From Leadbetterella byssophila DSM 17132 (GTDB lineage: Bacteria > Bacteroidota > Bacteroidia > Cytophagales > Spirosomataceae), in NCBI RefSeq assembly GCF_000166395.1, contig NC_014655.1, positions 992,001-1,056,000 on the forward strand: DNA of 64,000 bases, given 5' to 3'. Below, one piece after another: positions 18,331 to 26,282 of the stretch (positions are counted from its first letter, which is position 1; the number at the start of each line of letters is the position of its first letter). Made by a program: the position numbers and the translations under genes. The notes under the pieces are model-generated. The model was not told the origin of the DNA. It ran no database searches and worked only from the letters and a program-made list of their open reading frames with translations.

Positions 18331-18747
18331 TGTTTCAATACGAGGCCATTTCCATGCATAACGGATAATTAGACAAAGAAGAACAACTTCTACAACAGCA
18401 CCAAACACCATGTGCATCCAAGCCTCTCCTGCCAAATTAAACAATGTAAAGGGAATATACACCGCGGCAAAAATGATATTTGCCCGGCGATTTACTTTAG
18501 CCGGCAGGGTAACAGAAAGGAAAATCATCAGTACCGGAATTGTCATTGAGACGAGTGCTGCCAAAAGAAATCCTTGCGTAATACCAAATTCAAATACCCT
18601 CCCTTTCAGTATATCTGCTATCTTACCCGGCATATATAAGTGGAAATAATCAAGATAGATATATAGAAACATCAAACTAGCCCACAGCGTAGCAAGCCTC
18701 AGTTTCAAACTGACTTTGATGTCTTCCAGTGCATTATGTGTATTCAT
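18328..18747 (-). CDS. DUF6326-like small membrane protein
   Basis: 139 residues with four hydrophobic segments (about 20-40, 58-80, 88-108 and 112-132). The motif LYIYLDYFHLYMPG near residue 30 is characteristic of the family. The function is unknown. The end overlaps the dehydrogenase remnant. It lies in a unit with the outer-membrane-like protein and the Crp regulator upstream. Confidence 0.75.
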   Translation of the reverse strand: MNTHNALEDIKVSLKLRLATLWASLMFLYIYLDYFHLYMPGKIADILKGRVFEFGITQGFLLAALVSMTIPVLMIFLSVTLPAKVNRRANIIFAAVYIPFTLFNLAGEAWMHMVFGAVVEVVLLCLIIRYAWKWPRIET

Positions 18748-18757
18748 AAATTATCAA

Positions 18758-19384
18758 CTAAAAATTAAACCCAAAATGAAATCCCGGTTCTCCGAAGATG
18801 AATTTAGACCATTTATCATCCAACTGTTTAAATCCATCAGGCATTTTTGTGTGATATGCACGGTGGGTAATTGCAATTGATGGTTGAATAAAAAATCTGT
18901 CCTTGAAAAGTTTGATGTGATAACCAACACGGTATGTGTTAAAAATCTGAAAACCATTATCAATTTTTTTGCCTTTGTCGTTCACAAAAGTTTGCAAAGT
19001 AGGCATTACATTAAGTTCGGCATATAAACCTTTCCACAAAAATCGTTGGTAAGCCACTGATAAACCATACTCACGAATATACCCCGGAAATTTTTCTTCC
19101 GGCTTTCCGTATGCTTTGTTTAAGAATGGGTGAATACCATTCGGCCAGGCATATTTCCAGGTTTTGGGTTCTAATGTAATTGCATCTTTTCCTGTAATCC
19201 TATAGCCTAAATTGAGTTGGGCGAAGTTAGGGGGATTTACGGTAGCTAAATTACCTAATAAAAACACAGTACTACCAACGAACCATCGTTTGTAAGTGCT
19301 GTCTGTTTTGGCATATTGTGCTTGAAGATTCAGAGAAAGAGTACCTAAAAGTGCAATGAAGAGAATGATTTTTTCCTTTTGCAT
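18758..19384 (-). CDS. Hypothetical outer-membrane-like protein
   Basis: Chosen start is Met at 19384 (MQKEKIILFIALLGTLSLNLQAQ), a clear signal peptide; a longer frame from 19450 lacks one. About 208 residues with alternating aromatic beta-strand segments and a C-terminal phenylalanine (FGFNF), suggesting a small outer-membrane beta-barrel. I do not recognise a named family. It follows the Crp gene on the same strand. Confidence 0.7.
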   Translation of the reverse strand: MQKEKIILFIALLGTLSLNLQAQYAKTDSTYKRWFVGSTVFLLGNLATVNPPNFAQLNLGYRITGKDAITLEPKTWKYAWPNGIHPFLNKAYGKPEEKFPGYIREYGLSVAYQRFLWKGLYAELNVMPTLQTFVNDKGKKIDNGFQIFNTYRVGYHIKLFKDRFFIQPSIAITHRAYHTKMPDGFKQLDDKWSKFIFGEPGFHFGFNF

Positions 19385-19469
19385 ATCTATTCTTGTTGTT
19401 GTTAAATGATAGTGCAAAAGTAGATTGGCGAGAAGCCATAACTCGTTCACTTAAGTGAAGAAATACGTT

Positions 19470-20048
19470 TTAGCTCTTTTTTTCAAGAATCCTTGCTCTT
19501 AATCTGCTTAATGATTGTGGTCGAATGCCTAAATAACTCGCTAATTGGTGTTGCGGAACACGCTGAATAAGGTCTGGTCGTGATTGCAATAAATTCAAAT
19601 ACCGTTGTTCAGGGGAAGAAGTCTTAAACTTGTCAAAATCTATTCGTTGTTTGGCTAACAATTCTTCCGATAATATTCTACACATTATTTCAAACTTTGG
19701 GAATTTACTGTTTATTTCTACTTCCATATCAGAATTTGAAACTGTAAGGATAGTGTCTTCTATACAACTTATATAATATTCAGATGGAGTTTTGCTTATT
19801 ACACAAGGGGGCGTCAACGCTTCCATTTCTGTATAGAAAGCAGTAGTTTTTTCTTCACCATCAATGATGTAATATTTCCGAATGCATCCTTTTAGAACAA
19901 AATAGCTATCTTTCGATTTTTGTCCTTCTTTGAGTAAAGTCGTCCCTTTCTTTACCGAGCGAAATATGTCCAAAGAAACGATTGCGTTCTTCTCATCTTC
20001 TGTCAGAGAAACATATTTTGTTATAAAGTCAAATAGTAAGTCTTGCAT
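19470..20048 (-). CDS. Crp/Fnr family transcriptional regulator
   Basis: 192 residues: a cNMP-binding-type barrel (SYFVLKGCIRKYYIIDGEEKTTAFY) and a C-terminal helix-turn-helix (RVPQHQLASYLGIRPQSLSRLRARIL) of the Bacteroidota group that often controls small stress or membrane genes. It is the first gene of its unit, starting about 50 bases after attC-like site S5 on the minus strand. Its targets may be the two genes that follow. Confidence 0.9.
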   Translation of the reverse strand: MQDLLFDFITKYVSLTEDEKNAIVSLDIFRSVKKGTTLLKEGQKSKDSYFVLKGCIRKYYIIDGEEKTTAFYTEMEALTPPCVISKTPSEYYISCIEDTILTVSNSDMEVEINSKFPKFEIMCRILSEELLAKQRIDFDKFKTSSPEQRYLNLLQSRPDLIQRVPQHQLASYLGIRPQSLSRLRARILEKKS

Positions 20049-20093
20049 TATATTTTCTGTTATTACTGTCGTCTGTTACACTTGCCACCAAAG

Positions 20094-20278
20094 GGTTACG
20101 GCTTTGCGAAGGAGCGGAAATAGAAGCACGGACTTTCAATTTTGCACAACAGTAGCATAAGCCATTTTCTATTTGCTAAATTACAAAAAAAGGAAATAAA
20201 AATGGCTTATGCGGTGATAGAATTACTACCGTTGAATTTTGCACTTAACCCGCTCTTTTGCAAAACCGATGTTAGCGG
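20094..20278. repeat. attC-like palindrome S5
   Basis: Arms GGCTTTGCGAAGGAGCGG (20100-20117) and CCGCTCTTTTGCAAAACC (20250-20267) pair at 15 of 18 positions. The right boundary is GATGTTAGCGG. An inner inverted repeat CATAAGCCATTTT / AAAATGGCTTATG surrounds a GCTAAATTAC centre, as in S1. It lies 18 bases after the DUF6157 stop. Confidence 0.72.
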
Positions 20279-20295
20279 ATCGTTGTTATTTCAGT

Positions 20296-20706
20296 TTATC
20301 TTTTCGAACGCATTGCTTTCACTTTTCTCAAATTTGTGTCGGCAATAAACTTTTCGTATTCCTGCGTTTCCATTCCATAGATAGCAATTTTTCCGTTACT
20401 ATCGCAATGGATACCAAAACCATAGTTTTTAGATAAAGGTGATGTCCTTAAACAGGGTTGTCCCTTTGAGAAAAATTGTTCTCTTGCCAGTTTAAGTTCT
20501 TCTTTAGTCAAATTATTTTTGACAGCAAACACTTGAAATAGTATATCATCAGATGTGTATTTATATGGATTTTTCACAATCAGTTCATATTGTATTTCGG
20601 CAACAGTCTTCTTCCCTTTAGCCGGAGGTTTTGTTCCGCAATTTGATTTCGTGTCTTCTGCCACTTCGATAAAAGTGTCAAAGTAATTGGTAGTATAGAC
20701 TTTCAT
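20296..20706 (-). CDS. DUF6157 family protein
   Basis: 136 residues with the family pattern TFIEVAEDTKSNCG, KKTVAEIQYELIVKNPYKYT and FFSKGQPCLRTSPLSKNYGFG. The function is unknown. It overlaps the preceding SnoaL-like gene by one base and ends beside attC-like site S5, so the pair forms one cassette-like unit. Confidence 0.85.
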   Translation of the reverse strand: MKVYTTNYFDTFIEVAEDTKSNCGTKPPAKGKKTVAEIQYELIVKNPYKYTSDDILFQVFAVKNNLTKEELKLAREQFFSKGQPCLRTSPLSKNYGFGIHCDSNGKIAIYGMETQEYEKFIADTNLRKVKAMRSKR

Positions 20707-21059
20707 TATCCCAAGTTGTAAAAATGATTTTCCTGAATGATTTTACCATTCCTCCAACGCTGAACCGATATTTGTTTGTAATCAAGTCTGCCAAACATTT
20801 TATTAGTAAAAATATAATGCCAATGAGCAACAGATAAGTTTTCTTCAACAATTGTCGAAAGTAATTCGAGTTTTTCAACTTCTGAATTGGAAATAAAATT
20901 TTCAACCTCCTTTCGGAAATTTTCCATTCCTTTGGTTGGCTCATTACTGTTGTCTGTTGAAATAATGTCTTGGTCATAGAACTTATCAACAGCTTCAATG
21001 AATTTATACTGCTGAACTAGAGAGTTAAACTCTTTTACTGTTTCTGTGAATGTTGTCAT
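20706..21059 (-). CDS. SnoaL/NTF2-like fold protein
   Basis: 117 residues: VKEFNSLVQQYKFIEAVDKFYDQDI at the start and WHYIFTNKMFGRLDYKQISVQRWRNGKIIQENHFY near the end match the cone-shaped NTF2/SnoaL fold, used by isomerases, hydrolases and binding proteins. No specific substrate can be inferred. The start is about 45 bases after attC-like site S6 on the minus strand. Confidence 0.85.
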   Translation of the reverse strand: MTTFTETVKEFNSLVQQYKFIEAVDKFYDQDIISTDNSNEPTKGMENFRKEVENFISNSEVEKLELLSTIVEENLSVAHWHYIFTNKMFGRLDYKQISVQRWRNGKIIQENHFYNLG

Positions 21060-21101
21060 TTGAATTGTTTTTTGTCTGTTTGAAACGTCATCCTACAATG
21101 A

Positions 21102-21234
21102 CCGCTAACGGTTTGGGTATTGCCGAAGGCGGGGATTTTTAGTACAAAAGTTCAATCGAAGAACGACAGTTTAACTTTGTACTTCCGTCAAATCGAAGCC
21201 TTTCCGCCCCGCTTTTGGCACTACCTTGTTATGT
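21102..21234. repeat. attC-like palindrome S6
   Basis: Arms GGTATTGCCGAAGGCGGGG (21116-21134) and CCCCGCTTTTGGCACTACC (21207-21225) pair at 16 of 19 positions. The boundaries are CCGCTAACGG and CTTGTTATGTG. An inner AGTACAAAAGTT / AACTTTGTACT pair follows. It lies 15 bases after the dioxygenase-like gene's stop. Confidence 0.75.
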
Positions 21235-21248
21235 GCAGCCCTTTTTTG

Positions 21249-22463
21249 TCATTCGTGTTTTGGTTCGTTAAGGTCAAAATAATTTCCCTTCGTCTTATCA
21301 AGTGTTTCTGCTATGAGTTTAAAGTTTTGTTCTGTCGGTTTTAGATTTACATATTTTTCAACTATTGTTCTATGTCTGAAGATAATAAATGTATTTTCGA
21401 TACTTGCATTAATTTTATTAAGGTTTACTTCGCTTTCAGTATCTGCAAATGAGGGAACAAAAGTCAAAGCAATTTTTTGAAGCTTTAATTTTTCGCCGAT
21501 TTTTTCTAATTCTGTTTGGCGTGTCTGCTTGTTATAATTTTTTGAATTTCCGTAAACAAAATATGCTTTAAGATATTTTTCTCTTATTACACTTTCATTG
21601 TCTAATTGTTTAAGCCATTTTTTGATTTCGTCCCAATTTGGATTGTCACCAACAAAATATACTATTCCGTGATAGCGTCCATATTTGCAGACAGGGCAAG
21701 TTCTTGTTCCTTTGTCGGGTCCAAAGGCGTGAAATGGTATAAATGAAGGTTGGTCTTCACCAATGTTTAAACCCGATTGAATGTCTGCTTTGTTTTTAGT
21801 AGGGTAGTCGGGAATATTCAGTCCTAATACCATATTGTGTTCTGCGATTTGAATGTTGCCGTCCAAAACAATTCTTAATATTTCCGTGCCTGCTCTGTCA
21901 AGTTTGCCATACTTTTTCTTTTGGTTTAGATATAAAGGGTCGTCATCAAAATAAAGGTCGGCATAATATTCGTTAATGATGTCAGGTTCTTTTATGGATA
22001 AATGAATGTGTTGAGGAATATTATCATTCGGATAAGCAGCAGGTCTGCTTGTCTTAATTGTATAGTTACCACTCTTGTCTGACTTTACCCAACCTCGCAG
22101 TTTACCATGTTCTTTTGCGTGTTTAGGCGTTTCGTTATTTGATGAATACAGACCGTTATCGTCCGTATGCCAATAGTAGATAATGACATCAGATGCGGGT
22201 GTTCTACCATCAAGCTGAAAAACTTTTCCTGTCAAAATAAGTTTCTGTTTGCCTTCATCCCAGCCAATACTTGTATGCTCCGATGAAATTACTTTTGGCA
22301 TTCCAACATACATTAATTCACAGCCATCACAACCTCCGCCAACAAGTTTGTTCTCGTCTGCCTTAATTTCAGTCTGATTGCTTTCGGATTTTGTCTGTCC
22401 GTTACAACTTGTCAGAAAATTGAATAGAATAATAAAAAGCCCGAGTTTAAATAATTGTTTCAT
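21249..22463 (-). CDS. Lipoprotein: intradiol-dioxygenase-like domain plus C-terminal thioredoxin-like domain
   Basis: 404 residues with a lipoprotein signal (LIILFNFLTSCNGQ). Residues 60-220 resemble intradiol ring-cleavage dioxygenases: GKVFQLDGRTPASDVIIYYWHTDDNGLYS, and PQHIHLSI with the paired His of the iron site, plus Tyr ligands. Residues from about 235 carry FGPDKGTRTCPVCKYGRYHG and an approximately 100-residue alpha/beta region resembling a redox fold with a CPVC motif. The combination suggests an outer-membrane-anchored oxidoreductase of unknown substrate. It follows the LytTR gene and ends at site S6. Confidence 0.75.
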   Translation of the reverse strand: MKQLFKLGLFIILFNFLTSCNGQTKSESNQTEIKADENKLVGGGCDGCELMYVGMPKVISSEHTSIGWDEGKQKLILTGKVFQLDGRTPASDVIIYYWHTDDNGLYSSNNETPKHAKEHGKLRGWVKSDKSGNYTIKTSRPAAYPNDNIPQHIHLSIKEPDIINEYYADLYFDDDPLYLNQKKKYGKLDRAGTEILRIVLDGNIQIAEHNMVLGLNIPDYPTKNKADIQSGLNIGEDQPSFIPFHAFGPDKGTRTCPVCKYGRYHGIVYFVGDNPNWDEIKKWLKQLDNESVIREKYLKAYFVYGNSKNYNKQTRQTELEKIGEKLKLQKIALTFVPSFADTESEVNLNKINASIENTFIIFRHRTIVEKYVNLKPTEQNFKLIAETLDKTKGNYFDLNEPKHE

Positions 22464-22533
22464 TGTCAGATGTTTTGACGGCTAAAATGCCTTTTATTTA
22501 CCTTCTGTACAAATGAAATATAGTATGATGAGT

Positions 22534-23424
22534 TTATTTTGTGTTGAGCTGATGGAAATCAGAGAACTTTGATTTGAAATTTTTTGCGTAGTTTCTGCTC
22601 AAACGCAATATTGTATTATCTGAAAGTGTAATATCATAATCTCCATTTTGTCGGGATTCGATTGATGAAATTTTATGGATGTTCACGATATGAGATTTGT
22701 GAATACGTACAAACTGTTTGTTGTCTAATTGCTTTTCTAAAGACTTCAAAGTTTCGGTATGTAGATACCTTTTTTGTGAAATATAAATACTAATGTAAGG
22801 TGAGTTAGCCGAAAAATAAAAAATGTCATTTACCTTTAGCAGTAATTTTTTGTTATTGTTGTCAACGATTAAGATTGAACTGATAAAATTTTGTTTGTCA
22901 GTTATTGCTTCTACATCATTTTCTATTTTTGATAATTGGATACTTTTATTAATTAGGGTAAAAGCCAAAAATGAAAACCCGTAAACAATTACCGTTTTTA
23001 TAAAATAAGCCGATAATCCAAAATTGAAAGTCTGCCAATAATCAAAAGTGTGATAGTAAAAAATCTTTGAAATAATAAATACCAACGCAGGATATGAAAA
23101 CAAATGACATATACTTGCTAATTTTACTAAAAGTAATTTCAGGTCTAATCTTTCTGTTCCCTGTATCATTTTTAAAACCAATGTCACTAAAGGCATAAAC
23201 AAAAGCCAATAACATGAACTGAACAGTAAAGATTCCGAAATGTAAAATGAACTGCTTTGGGATAAGGAGTGCAAAAAATCCAAAAGCACATTTGCCAAAA
23301 CGAACAGCATTATACAAGTTACAAAAATGAAATTTACTTTCTCTCTGTGTTGGAAGATTTGATATGTGTGTTTGATTGTCAATGTGTTTTTATTTATTAA
23401 GGCTATACATTTAGGGTTGCACAT
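22534..23424 (-). CDS. Membrane-linked LytTR DNA-binding regulator
   Basis: 296 residues: four hydrophobic segments in the first 165 residues and a C-terminal LytTR domain (about 190-290; KLLLKVNDIFYFSANSPYISI, FVRIHKSHIVNIHKI, ILRLSRNYAKNFK). It resembles Bacteroidota regulators in which a membrane part replaces a separate histidine kinase. It is the first gene of the minus-strand array. A cassette promoter or attI-like site would be expected in the 120 bases upstream. Confidence 0.85.
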   Translation of the reverse strand: MCNPKCIALINKNTLTIKHTYQIFQHREKVNFIFVTCIMLFVLANVLLDFLHSLSQSSSFYISESLLFSSCYWLLFMPLVTLVLKMIQGTERLDLKLLLVKLASICHLFSYPALVFIISKIFYYHTFDYWQTFNFGLSAYFIKTVIVYGFSFLAFTLINKSIQLSKIENDVEAITDKQNFISSILIVDNNNKKLLLKVNDIFYFSANSPYISIYISQKRYLHTETLKSLEKQLDNKQFVRIHKSHIVNIHKISSIESRQNGDYDITLSDNTILRLSRNYAKNFKSKFSDFHQLNTK

Positions 23425-23546
23425 AACACAAATATGCGAAACTATTCCAAATTTCCAAACAAAATTCGTATAACCAACTATATTAAAACTTTTACACGAA
23501 TATTTTACGGTTATTGCGTATAACTTGCATGATTTAGCTTTTTTAT
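23425..23546. other. Divergent intergenic region, possible attI-like site
   Basis: AT-rich, between the recombinase remnant (plus strand) and the first cassette-like gene (minus strand). It contains GCACATAACAC and several GTATAAC/GTTATTG segments that could be recombination cores. By position it would be attI of an integron, but the sequence alone does not prove this. Confidence 0.3.
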
Positions 23547-23750
23547 TTGGTAAATCGACAAAATTTTAAACAGCTTCTTGAGATTAAAAGATACAGTGTC
23601 AATTCGATAGAAACGTATGTTAATGCGTTTCGTCAATTTTTATTACATTTCATAGGTCAGGATGTAGATGTATTGACCGAACGACAAATCGAACAATATA
23701 TCAACCAACAAGTAACAGAACGAAGAATTTCGGTTTCCTACCAAAAATAA
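23547..23750 (+). pseudogene. Tyrosine recombinase, N-terminal fragment
   Basis: 67 codons (TTG start) of a SAM-like N-terminal domain: FKQLLEIKRYSVNSIETYVNAFRQFLLHF and ITERRISVSYQ-like ending, matching the start of Bacteroidota site-specific integrases. The frame stops where the intact family continues with the catalytic domain, so the rest is lost. It diverges from the minus-strand gene array, the layout of an integron integrase, but could equally be an unrelated phage or IS91-associated recombinase. Confidence 0.7.
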
Positions 23751-23801
23751 CTGAGCTTTCGTCCGTTGTTTGTCTGTCGGGTGACGTTGGTGCGTTGATT
23801 A

Positions 23802-23862
23802 GGTAGCTCTTTTGCATTTTTCTGTTGGGTTTGTGTGATTGCGAAAATGCAAATGTGCTACC
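23802..23862. repeat. Inverted repeat at the end of the DUF2490 gene
   Basis: GGTAGCTCTTTTGCATTTT (23802-23820) pairs at 16 of 19 positions with AAAATGCAAATGTGCTACC (23844-23862). It overlaps the DUF2490 stop. It may be a terminator-like structure or a short attC-like site. Confidence 0.55.
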
Positions 23863-24607
23863 CAATAGCGTGGACTTTATTTGTCTTTGTCCGTTTGTGT
23901 AACTGATATGTCAGGTTAAGAACGATGTTGTTTTCGTGTAGTTTGGTTGTGCTTGTTACAGGTAGTCGGGTGATGTGAATGTAGCCGATGTCAAATTTCA
24001 GATAAGGTAAAACTTTGTATTCAAGGTTTAGTCCAAGTCTGTCGTGGTCAAAGAAATGATGTTGTGTCGTTCCTGAAAGGTTAAAAAGCAATTCGTCAAA
24101 AAGGGATAGTTTTATTTTGTCGGTAAAGTCGTAACGAAAGCCAAAGCGGTTTCTTAGCCGTGTGATGTCTGATTGGTTGTTGTCAAACATTCGGTATTCA
24201 ATGGCTGTTCTGTCCACTACATAAAACTTTTTTACGATGCTATGTTGTAATTCAACGGCTGCCGAAAAGCGAATTTCGCTGTTGGGTGTTGCGTTTTCGT
24301 CTGCTTGTTTCTGAATGATTTTGTAATTGGAAAAATAAGCAAATGGCGAAAGCGAAAATTTTACATCATCATTATGCTGATAATGCACCCAATTTCTGAA
24401 AGTGAACATCAAATTTTTGTCGAACAAATTGGCATTGTCAAATCCGTTTTGTCGTCTATGCTGAAACTCGCTATCTATTTTGAATTTCTTGCCAACAGGA
24501 ACGCTCAAAGTACCACGAAACCAAACATTGTAATGTTGTTGTGCCTGTGAAGTTTGGGCAATAGAAATCCATATTGCTGCTGTCAGCAATTTTTTAAACC
24601 AATCCAT
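23858..24607 (-). CDS. DUF2490 outer-membrane-type protein
   Basis: 249 residues with a signal peptide (TAAIWISIAQTSQAQQ) and the DUF2490 opening NVWFRGTLSVPVGKKFKIDSEFQHR. Repeated aromatic strands indicate a beta-barrel. The function is unknown; it is often found with sulfur or persulfide genes in Bacteroidota, as here, and could be the outer-membrane port of the system (inference). It lies 9 bases after the DUF6691 gene. Confidence 0.85.
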   Translation of the reverse strand: MDWFKKLLTAAIWISIAQTSQAQQHYNVWFRGTLSVPVGKKFKIDSEFQHRRQNGFDNANLFDKNLMFTFRNWVHYQHNDDVKFSLSPFAYFSNYKIIQKQADENATPNSEIRFSAAVELQHSIVKKFYVVDRTAIEYRMFDNNQSDITRLRNRFGFRYDFTDKIKLSLFDELLFNLSGTTQHHFFDHDRLGLNLEYKVLPYLKFDIGYIHITRLPVTSTTKLHENNIVLNLTYQLHKRTKTNKVHAIG

Positions 24608-24616
24608 AAATGTTTT

Positions 24617-25144
24617 TTAGTGAGGCAATTTTTCTCTTAAATATCCGTAAACCCAAGTGCCTGCAACGGCACTCAAAAGAGTAATTCCGATAACGGTTGC
24701 ACCTGTTCCGATTTGTGCAAACAAAGGTCCGGGGCAAGCTCCGGTAATTGCCCAACCGAAACCAAAAATCAAACCGCCATAAATTTGTCCTTTGTTGAAT
24801 GTTTTGGGTGAAATTTTAATCGGTTCGCCATAAATGGTTTTGATGTTAAATTTCTTAATCAGAAAAACAGAAATCATACCCACAACAACTGCGCTTCCAA
24901 TTATTCCATACATATGAAACGACTGCAAACGAAACATTTCCTGTATGCGAAACCAACTCACTACCTCGGCTTTTACGAACACGATGCCAAATAAAACTCC
25001 GACAACTAAGTATTTCAAATTATGATACCATTTGTGCTGTAATTCGCTTTCGTTTACGCACATGGCGTCTAACTCACGAAGCTCTTTGTCAGTGGACAGT
25101 TGAGAATTGACAGTTGAAAGTACTGCTTGATTATTTGTTTTCAT
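24617..25144 (-). CDS. DUF6691 / YeeE-YedE-type membrane protein
   Basis: 175 residues with four membrane segments; the motif ITGACPGPLFAQIGTG carries the conserved cysteine of the YeeE/YedE sulfur-transport family. These half-size channels usually come in pairs (with the 25.6-kb gene) and are proposed to pass thiosulfate or sulfur. The first ~20 residues (VLSTVNSQLSTDK) are encoded by an in-frame copy of the spacer repeat found between the genes of this cluster, so the family start is obscured. Confidence 0.88.
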   Translation of the reverse strand: MKTNNQAVLSTVNSQLSTDKELRELDAMCVNESELQHKWYHNLKYLVVGVLFGIVFVKAEVVSWFRIQEMFRLQSFHMYGIIGSAVVVGMISVFLIKKFNIKTIYGEPIKISPKTFNKGQIYGGLIFGFGWAITGACPGPLFAQIGTGATVIGITLLSAVAGTWVYGYLREKLPH

Positions 25145-25533
25145 TTTTATCTTTGTTAAAATTATCTTTTATAGCTAAAGGAGTTGTTACCGCAAAATCT
25201 TACACTTTTGCATTAAATATTATTTCGCTTTACAAGCATTTGGTTTCGGAAAAGAAAGAATTTGTTTTATCCAAACAATTGCTTTGCAGCGGAACGGCAA
25301 TTGGTGCGTTGATTCGTGAAGCTGAACACGCCCAAAGCAAAAAAGATTTTCTCAATAAAATGAACATCGCTTTGAAAGAAGCCAATGAAACCGAATATTG
25401 GATTGACCTTTTAAAGGAATCGGGATTTATATCTGCGGAAGAGTATAACAACATATCTCAAAAAATTAAAGAGTTACTAAAACTGCTCATCAGCATTGTG
25501 AAAACGACTAAACAAAACCATAATATCAGTTGA
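25114..25533 (+). CDS. Four-helix-bundle protein (23S rRNA intervening-sequence protein type), copy 1
   Basis: About 120 residues of the S23/IVP four-helix-bundle family: FVLSKQLLCSGTAIGALIREAEHAQSKKDFLNKMNIALKEANETEYWIDLL. The proposed TTG start overlaps the neighbouring minus-strand gene; the true start is probably near 25155-25200. It is opposite to the sulfur genes and flanked on both sides by spacer repeats. Its close relative at 29.9-30.4 kb is in the other orientation. The role of these proteins is unknown. Confidence 0.8.
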   Translation: MKVLLDYLFSFLSLLKLSFIAKGVVTAKSYTFALNIISLYKHLVSEKKEFVLSKQLLCSGTAIGALIREAEHAQSKKDFLNKMNIALKEANETEYWIDLLKESGFISAEEYNNISQKIKELLKLLISIVKTTKQNHNIS

Positions 25534-25539
25534 CTTTTT

Positions 25540-25636
25540 CAGTTGACAGTTGAGAATTGACAGTTGACAGTTTTTCACTATTCACTATCCATTCTCAATT
25601 GCCCATTGTCCACTCTCCACTCTCCACTCTCCACTC
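25540..25636. repeat. Spacer repeat (TTGACAGTTGA / TCCACTCTCCACT type)
   Basis: A run of GTTGACAGTTGAGAATTGAC units followed by the inverse type (CATTGTCCACTCTCCACTCT), giving an imperfect long inverted repeat between two convergent genes. Confidence 0.75.
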
Positions 25637-26198
25637 ATAAAGACAGAATAAAAGGTAAAATAAGGTTAGCCATAATAAAACCGCCAACCAAAAAGCTGAT
25701 GGTCGCAATCAATGACGGAAGTTGTAAGTTAGACAATCCCATAATGGCGTGTCCGCTTGTGCACCCACCTGCGTAGCGTGTGCCGAAACCCACTAGAAAT
25801 CCACCAACAACCATCAGTAAAAATCCTTTCAGTGTAAACAGCGATTGCCAATTCATAATGTCTTGTGGAACAAGGTTGTTGAAATTGGTAATGCCGTAAC
25901 CTGCTAATTCTGTGGCTAATTTTGGATTGACTTCAACAGGATTGGGATTTGATAAAAAGTTAATGGCTATTGCTCCACCTAAGAATATGCCGAACACAAA
26001 AAACAAATTCCATACTTCTTTTTTCCAATCGTATTTGAAAAAAGGAATGTTGGCAGGCATACACGAAGCACAAACGTGTCGCAACGATGAACTGATACCG
26101 AACGATTTGTTACCAATAATCAACAATGCAGGAACAGTTAAACCGATTAACGGTCCTGCTACATACCACGGCCAAGGTTGTTTAATAATTTCTATCAT
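25635..26198 (-). CDS. YeeE/YedE family sulfur-transport membrane protein
   Basis: 187 residues, four to five membrane segments, with the family motif YAGGCTSGHAIMGLSNLQ containing the conserved cysteine. An additional RHVCASCMPAN segment lies near residue 40. It is the first half of the paired YeeE-type channel; the DUF6691 gene is the other half. Proposed roles are uptake of thiosulfate or sulfane sulfur. Upstream lies a spacer repeat, then thioredoxin. Confidence 0.9.
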   Translation of the reverse strand: MIEIIKQPWPWYVAGPLIGLTVPALLIIGNKSFGISSSLRHVCASCMPANIPFFKYDWKKEVWNLFFVFGIFLGGAIAINFLSNPNPVEVNPKLATELAGYGITNFNNLVPQDIMNWQSLFTLKGFLLMVVGGFLVGFGTRYAGGCTSGHAIMGLSNLQLPSLIATISFLVGGFIMANLILPFILSL

Positions 26199-26206
26199 TT
26201 TTATTT

Positions 26207-26280
26207 AGTTGAAAATTGAAAGTGGAGAGTTGAAAGTTATGGGAAATCATTTTCCATTTTCAACTTTCCATTTTCAACTG
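26207..26280. repeat. Spacer repeat between thioredoxin and YeeE genes
   Basis: GTTGAAAATTGAAAGTGGAG on the left and ACTTTCCATTTTCAACT on the right form an imperfect palindrome filling the gap. Confidence 0.75.
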
Positions 26281-26282
26281 AT

